In this document: positions 7,673 to 11,491 of the stretch, piece by piece | Layout of the letters: each line of letters opens with the position of its first letter | How positions within the stretch are numbered: position 1 is the stretch's first letter | Assembly: GCA_026770585.1 (NCBI GenBank) | Contig: MU646332.1 | Location: forward strand, 321,049-332,539 | Length of the DNA: 11,491 bases | Reading direction: 5' to 3' | Source of the DNA: Baffinella frigidus | Taxonomy: Eukaryota; Cryptophyceae; Cryptomonadales; Baffinellaceae | Notes under the pieces: model-generated | What the model saw: the letters and a program-made list of their open reading frames with translations, nothing else | Databases searched by the model: none | What the model was told of the DNA's origin: nothing | Made by a program: the position numbers and the translations under genes

Positions 7673-7945
7673 ATGCCCGCCAAGAAGTCCGCCGTGAAGA
7701 AGCCCGTCGTCGCCAAGAAGGCCACAGCCGTCAAGAAGGCCGCCCCCGCCAAGAAGACGGCCGCCAAGAAGGCCGCCCCCGCCAAGAAGGTCGCTGCCGA
7801 GAAGACCGCGCCCAAGTCCCCGAAGAAGGCGGCCGCGCCCAAGTCCCCGAAGAAGGTGGCGGCGAAGAAGACTGCCCCCAAGAAGTCGCCCAAGAACAAG
7901 GCCGCCAAGAAGTCCCCGGCCAAGAAGGCCGCCGCCAAGAAGTAA
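7673..7945 (+). CDS. Lysine-rich histone H1-like protein without globular domain
   Basis: This 90-residue protein is built almost entirely of Lys, Ala and Pro: MPAKKSAVKKPVVAKK, many AAKK/APAKK repeats, and SPKK, SPKN and SPAK motifs that resemble CDK-type phosphorylation and minor-groove binding motifs of H1 tails. It contains no winged-helix globular domain, unlike plant and animal H1, but like the short H1 proteins of various protists. Such proteins bind linker DNA and compact chromatin. All lysines use AAG, matching the GC-rich bias of H4. The ATG at 7673 follows CCCGCCCCGCAGA, which also looks like a splice acceptor, so an upstream exon cannot be fully excluded, but none is visible. Divergent pairing with H4 and a histone-type 3' hairpin argue that it is a true replication-linked histone gene rather than a random basic protein. 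Confidence 0.85.
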   Translation: MPAKKSAVKKPVVAKKATAVKKAAPAKKTAAKKAAPAKKVAAEKTAPKSPKKAAAPKSPKKVAAKKTAPKKSPKNKAAKKSPAKKAAAKK

Positions 7946-7997
7946 GCAACGGCGAGACCTAGGTTTCCCGCTTTTGCCGCTTCGGCGCTGCTGAACA

Positions 7998-8013
7998 GGT
8001 GTTTCTCAACACC
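7998..8013 (+). terminator. Histone-type 3' stem-loop for the H1-like gene
   Basis: GGTGTTTCTCAACACC is a 6-bp stem with a 4-nt loop, the exact 6-4-6 geometry of the canonical histone mRNA hairpin, 52 nt after the stop. Stem arms GGTGTT/AACACC are the same as in the H4 hairpin at 6524-6540. Confidence 0.75.
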
Positions 8014-8015
8014 AA

Positions 8016-8066
8016 AGCGGTCCGGCAAGCTGGTGCTGGCGCGTGGTTCGACTCCACGCGACCGCT
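8016..8066 (+). ncRNA. tRNA-like minihelix (probable tRNA remnant)
   Basis: AGCGGTC (8016-8022) pairs with GACCGCT (8060-8066) like a 7-bp acceptor stem. CGTGG-TTCGACT-CCACG (8042-8058) is a perfect T-arm containing the box B sequence GGTTCGACTCC. CGGCAAGCTGG after the first strand resembles a box A. There is no room for anticodon and D arms (about 51 nt in total), so it is not a functional tRNA. A truncated tRNA or tRNA-derived element is the best reading. Confidence 0.35.
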
Positions 8067-8138
8067 GCGAACGTGAATAATCAAGTGAAGCACGCTCCAT
8101 GCACGTGCCTGTGTCCTGGACCGCGCCCCTTCCTCGCT

Positions 8139-8168
8139 GTCTCGCGCCTTAGCTGCTACTCCCACTGC
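8139..8168. repeat. 30-bp direct repeat, copy 1 (copy 2 at 8410-8439)
   Basis: GTCTCGCGCCTTAGCTGCTA and the following CTCCCACTGC are identical in both copies, 271 bp apart. Flanking bases differ. Confidence 0.85.
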
Positions 8169-8272
8169 GAGTGTGCCTTCAGTGGTTACCTTGCTGGTCT
8201 TGGCTGGGCCGAAGCCCCCGACCACTTTTTTGAAACACATATCGCTTACATGTTCCTACCTATCCTTCAAGT

Positions 8273-8303
8273 GGGGCGGTTTCTTATGAGCGAGGTACCC
8301 CTG
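8273..8303. mobile_element. MITE family A, solo right arm
   Basis: GGGGCGGTTTCTTATGAGCG then AGGTACCCCTG ends at 8303, with TA at 8304-8305. It is identical to the right end of the 8559-8691 copy. No left arm is nearby. Confidence 0.75.
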
Positions 8304-8319
8304 TAGGCATCCCTGCACA

Positions 8320-8415
8320 GGAGAATTGGTCGGCCTGGCACTGAAGACACGTGTACATGTAGCTCCAGCCATGGAGCAACCGCTCGATGAGGCGAAGTCT
8401 CTGCGCCCCGTCTCG
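8320..8415. repeat. Diverged dispersed repeat, copy 1 (copy 2 at 8975-9075)
   Basis: GAATTGGTC, GCTCCAGCCA, then CTCGATGAG and GAAGTCTCTGCGC occur in the same order in both regions. The second copy is lengthened by a small duplication around CCCACT. Function unknown. Confidence 0.55.
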
Positions 8416-8439
8416 CGCCTTAGCTGCTACTCCCACTGC
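8410..8439. repeat. 30-bp direct repeat, copy 2
   Basis: Exact copy of 8139-8168. Confidence 0.85.
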
Positions 8440-8558
8440 ACAAGACACGGTTCCGATCAGAACAAAGCGGGGTTCTGGAGGGGCGGCGGTTCTTAATCTT
8501 GAAGGACGTGCCACTGATGGGAGAACGGACTCGGGACGAGAGGGCAGTTGATACAGTA

Positions 8559-8691
8559 CAGGGGCACCTCGCTCATAAGAAACCGCGCCCCCCTACAGCT
8601 GTAGCTAGGACCCTACAGTAGGCCTATGCCTAGCTAGGGCCCTATGGTGGTCCTATGGGGGAGGCGGTTTCTTATGAGCGAGGTACCCCTG
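8559..8691. mobile_element. MITE family A, best-preserved copy
   Basis: TA at 8557-8558 and 8692-8693 flanks a 133-bp element. Ends CAGGGGCACCTCGCTCATAA and TTATGAGCGAGGTACCCCTG are inverted with one mismatch; homology continues through GAAACCGC/GCGGTTTC. The interior contains CCTACAGTAGGCCTATGCCT, itself partly palindromic. It has no coding capacity, and its TA duplication and CAG ends point to mobilisation by a Tc1/mariner-type transposase. Confidence 0.9.
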
Positions 8692-8699
8692 TAATGTTG

Positions 8700-8815
8700 A
8701 CTTGAAGAACACGGGCACCGACCGCTTTCATGCGTGTTCTGAATTCAAGAACACGGAGACCCGACCGGGTTCGCTCGCGCTGTTCTTAATTCAAGAGCAC
8801 AACCAACCGACCCTC
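8700..8815. repeat. GAACAC palindromic repeats, possible third transposon subfamily
   Basis: GTGTTCTGAATTCAAGAACAC and two related copies alternate with CCGACC-containing spacers at about 50-bp spacing. The layout (an AT-centred palindrome with short fixed flanks) resembles the subterminal repeats of the pogo-like family, but with a different core. The right side ends at a family A right end (8826-8841). Confidence 0.5.
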
Positions 8816-8825
8816 GAGAAGGGTG

Positions 8826-8841
8826 TGGCGAGGTACCCCTG
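8826..8841. mobile_element. MITE family A, short right end
   Basis: TGGCGAGGTACCCCTG is followed by TA at 8842-8843. Only the terminal ~14 bases of the arm are preserved. Confidence 0.5.
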
Positions 8842-8974
8842 TAGGGGCGGTGCATGTCCTTGATGTCGGGCAACACCGTATGCACACGCACCGTAGCCTC
8901 GTCTCACCTCTCCAGTGCCAGACCAACCAACTCTTCTTGATCACTTCTCACACTTTCTCAAACGTCCTCCCTGC

Positions 8975-9075
8975 TGGAGGATTGGTCTGAAGGTACGCGT
9001 ATTTTGAGCTCCAGCCACACGAGTGGGCACCCACTGGGCCACCCACTCGATGAGAAGAGAAGTCTCTGCGCGTAA
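8975..9075. repeat. Diverged dispersed repeat, copy 2
   Basis: Shares GATTGGTC, GAGCTCCAGCCA, CTCGATGAG and GAAGTCTCTGCGC in order with 8320-8415. Confidence 0.5.
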
Positions 9076-9103
9076 AGCGCTTGATGAACACTTTCATAGG
9101 CTA

Positions 9104-9253
9104 ACGGCCTGAAAATGAGGTAGTTAGGCCTACGGCATTGCCTAGCTAGGACCTCCTACCGTAGGCCGAGGGATCCTAGGACCAAAAAGTCTCGGCCTAC
9201 GGTAGGAGGTCCTAGGCAATGCCGTTGGCCTAACTGCCCCATTTTCAGGCCGT
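9104..9253. mobile_element. Foldback (hairpin) MITE, TA-flanked
   Basis: Left arm 9104-9170 and right arm 9191-9253 are reverse complements with few differences (for example CATTGCCTAGCTAGGACC against GGTCCTAGGCAATG), around a 20-nt loop. Outer ends are ACGGCCTGAAAAT and ATTTTCAGGCCGT. TA at 9102-9103 and 9254-9255 could be the target duplication. Nearly the whole 150 bp would form a single hairpin in RNA or cruciform DNA. Confidence 0.85.
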
Positions 9254-9306
9254 TACCCTAATAACTTCTGAAACGACGCGTACACCGCCGCACGCCACAC
9301 CCAAAA

Positions 9307-9457
9307 ACGTTTTTATTCAGCACATCGGGCCCCCAATTTTATTCAAGCACACTGGAGCCCCGTTTTTATTCAGCACATTGGGGTCCCGCTGTTTTAATTC
9401 AGCACATCGGTGTCCCAATTTCACATTGAGGCCCCGTTGTTATTCAGCACATTGGGG
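9307..9457. repeat. ~27-bp tandem repeat, about six diverged units
   Basis: Units of the form GTTTTTATTCAGCACATCGG with a C/G-rich tail start at about 9307, 9334, 9362, 9391, 9417 (shortened) and 9436. AT-rich compared with its surroundings. Confidence 0.75.
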
Positions 9458-9595
9458 ACGCTGGGTGGCCGTTGGCGTGCAGCGCGGGCGCGGGGAGCGG
9501 CGCGGGAGCGGTGCCGGGCGGGAGCGCGTTCAGCCTCAGAGAGTAGCCTGCGCTCAACACGCAGAGGGGTTACTCGCGATCGAGGACACACGCTG

Positions 9596-9711
9596 CAGGG
9601 TTACCTCGCTGATCAGGAGACGCACCCCCCTAGAACCCTACAGTAGGCCTATCTATGGGCCTACGGCGGGCTTATGTGTGTGCGCGGGTCTTTGTGAGCA
9701 AGGTACCCAGG
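9596..9711. mobile_element. MITE family A, degraded copy
   Basis: CAGGGTTACCTCGCTGATCA at the left and GAGCAAGGTACCCAGG at the right are decayed versions of the family ends. The CCTACAGTAGGCCTAT core is retained. TA follows at 9712-9713 but not at the left edge. Confidence 0.65.
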
Positions 9712-9897
9712 TAACAACTCGATAAATCTGGTGCGATCAGAACCGCGACATTTCCGGACACGCAGTGTGTTCTAGGAGGCGGGGACGGAGGTCTACCTCT
9801 GTCACACTCAGAGTCGGGCTCGCCAATCTGGTGAGCCGGGGCGCTTTTCCATCCCCAAGATGACGCGGATTCGTACCGCACACCCAGCACGTCAACT

Positions 9898-9948
9898 GTG
9901 GGTATCTAGGCTCTAAGGGCACTTACGGACGCAAGGTTATGAGGACGC
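9898..9948. repeat. Dispersed repeat, copy 2 (pair at 5368-5418)
   Basis: GTGGGTATCTAGGCTCTAAG then GACGCAAGGTTATGAGGAC matches the spacer inside the rearranged pogo-like element. Confidence 0.75.
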
Positions 9949-10028
9949 CAGAACCGTCGGCCAACCCAACCGAGGCAGCGCTGCAGAAGGTGGGGAGGCG
10001 GACCGTCAAATGTTGCCCGGCGGAAGCC

Positions 10029-10330
10029 ACATCCAAAATCAGGGAATCCACATCTCAAAATCAGGGAGCTCACATCTCAAAATCAGGGAACCCACATCTC
10101 AAAATCAGAGAACCCACATCTCAAAAAGGACGGAGGGGCACTATCAATGTTCCCCGGAATCTGCTTCTCACCTGGCTGCAGCGCGGGCGCCACCCGCCCC
10201 CCCCCGCTCACTGGGGACTGCCAGGAAACCCCCATCTCAAAACCAGGGAACCCACATCTCAAAATCATGGACCCCACACCTCAAAATCATGGAACCCCCA
10301 TCTCGAAACCAGGGAACCCACATCCCAGAA
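10029..10330. repeat. 22-bp tandem repeats in two blocks within a higher-order repeat
   Basis: Units like ACATCTCAAAATCAGGGAAC (22-bp period, starts near 10035, 10057, 10079, 10101, 10123) form a first block. A second, more diverged block lies at about 10229-10330. Each block is followed by a related segment (GGGACGGAGG...CTGCAGCGCGGGCGC, at about 10125 and 10329), so block plus segment form a ~200-bp higher-order unit. The repeats are contiguous without spacers, so this is a minisatellite and not a CRISPR array. Confidence 0.85.
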
Positions 10331-10435
10331 GGGACGGAGGTGGGGAGGCGCACCGTCGATGTTGCCGGGGATCTGCTTCCCATCAGGCTGCAGCGCGGGC
10401 GCGACTCGCACCCCCCCGCTCGCCCCCCCCCCACC

Positions 10436-10710
10436 CGGATCGCCGGGCGACGTTAGCCTGGGAGAGGGGGGTGCTTTAGGAAGGATGTCAAGGATGATGG
10501 GTGTGTGGTGAGGATGGCTGGAGGCCGCCCCCGCTCGCTGCCCCCACCCGAGAGCCCTAGATCGCCGACGCTAGCCTGACGATAGTGAGTGCTTTACACG
10601 ATTGTTAAGGATGATGGGTGCGTGGTGAGGATGGACCCGCATCCCCCCGCTTGCCCCCCCCCCACCCAGATCGCTGGGCGACGCTAGCCTGGGAGGGGGG
10701 GGTGCTTTAG
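10436..10710. repeat. ~115-bp tandem repeat, about three units
   Basis: GATCGCCGGGCGACGTTAGC and its relatives begin at 10438, 10560 and 10669. Each is followed by a GTGCTTTA segment, and the first two also by AAGGATGATGGGTG and GGTGAGGATGG. Runs of C precede each unit. No coding role is seen. Confidence 0.75.
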
Positions 10711-10759
10711 GGTTGGTCTGGAGTTGAGGGTTGAGGGTTTAGGGTTGAGGATTTAGGGT

Positions 10760-10791
<32 letters not shown>

Positions 10792-11023
10792 GGTTTAGAG
10801 TTTAGGGGGGTTTAGGGTTTAGGGTTCAGGTTTTGGAGTGTAGGGTTTAGGGTTTAGGGTTTAGAGTGTAGGGTGTAGGGTGTAGGGTGTAGAATGTAGG
10901 GTGTAGGGTGTAGGGTGTATGGTTGAGGGTCCAGGGTTTAGGGTTGATGATTTGTGATGTAGGCTTTATGATTTATGATTTAGGGTTTGGTGTTTAGGGT
11001 TGAGGGTTTGGGGTTTAGGGTTG
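10706..11023. repeat. G-rich telomere-like array (TTTAGGG/TTGAGGG/GTGTAGGG)
   Basis: Heptamers TTTAGGG, TTGAGGG and GTGTAGGG run through this stretch in blocks (TTGAGGG about 10730-10795, TTTAGGG about 10800-10860, GTGTAGGG about 10866-10920). They are the complements of the variants at 1-757, in opposite orientation. Unique DNA follows, so this array is interstitial. Confidence 0.9.
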
Positions 11024-11049
11024 CACCCGTTCCCGGAGCGAGAGAGCGA

Positions 11050-11241
11050 CGCCCGGCCGCCAGAGAGCCTGCCAGGAGAGAGAGAGAGCACGTGCGATCA
11101 CCACGCCCGGTCACACGAGAGCATTTACTACGCCAGGTCACACCTGGACATTTCATTTTACAACAGTCCATTTCACCATTCATTTTACGCCCGCCGGAAA
11201 GCCGCCTGCCAGGAGAGAGAACACGCGCGATTACCACGCCA
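11050..11241. repeat. Direct duplication leading into the 27-bp satellite
   Basis: GCCTGCCAGGAGAGAGA followed by CACG(T/C)GCGAT(C/T)ACCACGCC occurs at 11067-11107 and 11204-11241. Each copy is followed by satellite units, two degenerate ones after the first and the main array after the second. Confidence 0.7.
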
Positions 11242-11491
11242 GGTCATACGAGAGCATTGACCACGCCAGGTCATACGAGAGCATTGACCACGCCAGGTCA
11301 TGCGAGGGCATTCACCACGCCAGGCCATACGTGGGCATTTACCACGCCAGGTCATAAGTGGGCATTCACCACGCCAGGCCACAAGTGGGCATTCACCACG
11401 CCAGGTCATAAGTGGGCATTTACCACGCCAGGCCATACGTGGGCATTCACCACGCCAGGCCATACGTGGGCATTTACCACGCCAGGTCATA
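11233..11491. repeat. 27-bp satellite running off the window end
   Basis: ACCACGCCAGGTCATACGAG then AGCATTG repeats with an exact 27-bp period (11233, 11260, 11287 and on), about 9.6 units to the last base. Variation is confined to a few positions (GGTC/GGCC, ATACG/ATAAG/ACAAG, AGAG/GTGG, TTGA/TTCA/TTTA). On the minus strand, 27 bp gives an open nonapeptide repeat, but most variants change amino acids, which argues against a selected protein. Confidence 0.9.

Noticed and set aside
8016-8066. Functional tRNA gene
   Set aside because: Acceptor and T arms are present, but there is no space for D and anticodon arms, so it is listed only as a remnant.
9378-9725. Open frames over the 27-bp repeat and MITE region
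   Set aside because: They are built from tandem repeat and MITE sequence, with no domain visible.
10029-10330. Possible CRISPR array
   Set aside because: The 22-bp units are contiguous and diverge gradually, with no unique spacers, in a eukaryotic context.

Overview
The window looks like nuclear subtelomeric DNA from a GC-rich eukaryote, most likely a unicellular alga. The evidence is CCCTAAA/TTTAGGG-type (plant/algal) telomere-like repeats, a near-invariant histone H4, a lysine-rich H1-like protein without a globular domain, histone-type 3' stem-loops, AG-ended splice-acceptor-like sites, and a dense load of Tc1/mariner-type elements flanked by TA. The telomere motif together with a domain-less H1 fits a non-green alga (a cryptophyte is one possibility). 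That assignment is inference and is not proven by the sequence.

Layout. 1-757: degenerate C-rich telomere-like arrays (CCCTAAA, CCCGAAA, CCCTACA, CCCTCAA variants). 758-2079: repeat-rich DNA with a short coding-like remnant, one complete small TA-flanked MITE and one solo arm. 2080-3991: a complete-looking pogo/Tc1-mariner-like transposon with perfect 29-bp terminal inverted repeats and the C-terminal catalytic exon of a DD35D transposase. 3992-4592: no recognisable gene. 4593-5820: a rearranged second copy in the opposite orientation. Its transposase fragment is split by a 499-bp deletion-derivative MITE of the same family, and the TA empty site can be read from the flanks. 5821-6520: MITE arms, a 28-bp tandem repeat and a decayed coding-like patch.

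6524-8013 is the only clear host gene unit. Histone H4 (minus) and a short H1-like gene (plus) are divergently transcribed from a shared ~790-bp intergenic region, and each is followed by a GGTGTT...AACACC hairpin. The two products plausibly act together in replication-coupled chromatin packaging.

8014-10700: no convincing genes. It holds a tRNA-like minihelix, MITEs and MITE arms, a long foldback element, and several tandem or higher-order minisatellites. 10706-11023: G-rich telomere-like array in the orientation opposite to the left one. 11095-11491: a 27-bp satellite that runs off the window end.

The most notable biology is the transposon family. A TA-inserting pogo-like element carries palindromic subterminal repeats that have changed in concert between subfamilies (GGACCTTAA...TTAAGGTCC versus GGACGTTAA...TTAACGTCC), has given rise to deletion-derivative MITEs, and has nested into its own relatives and into an unrelated MITE family.
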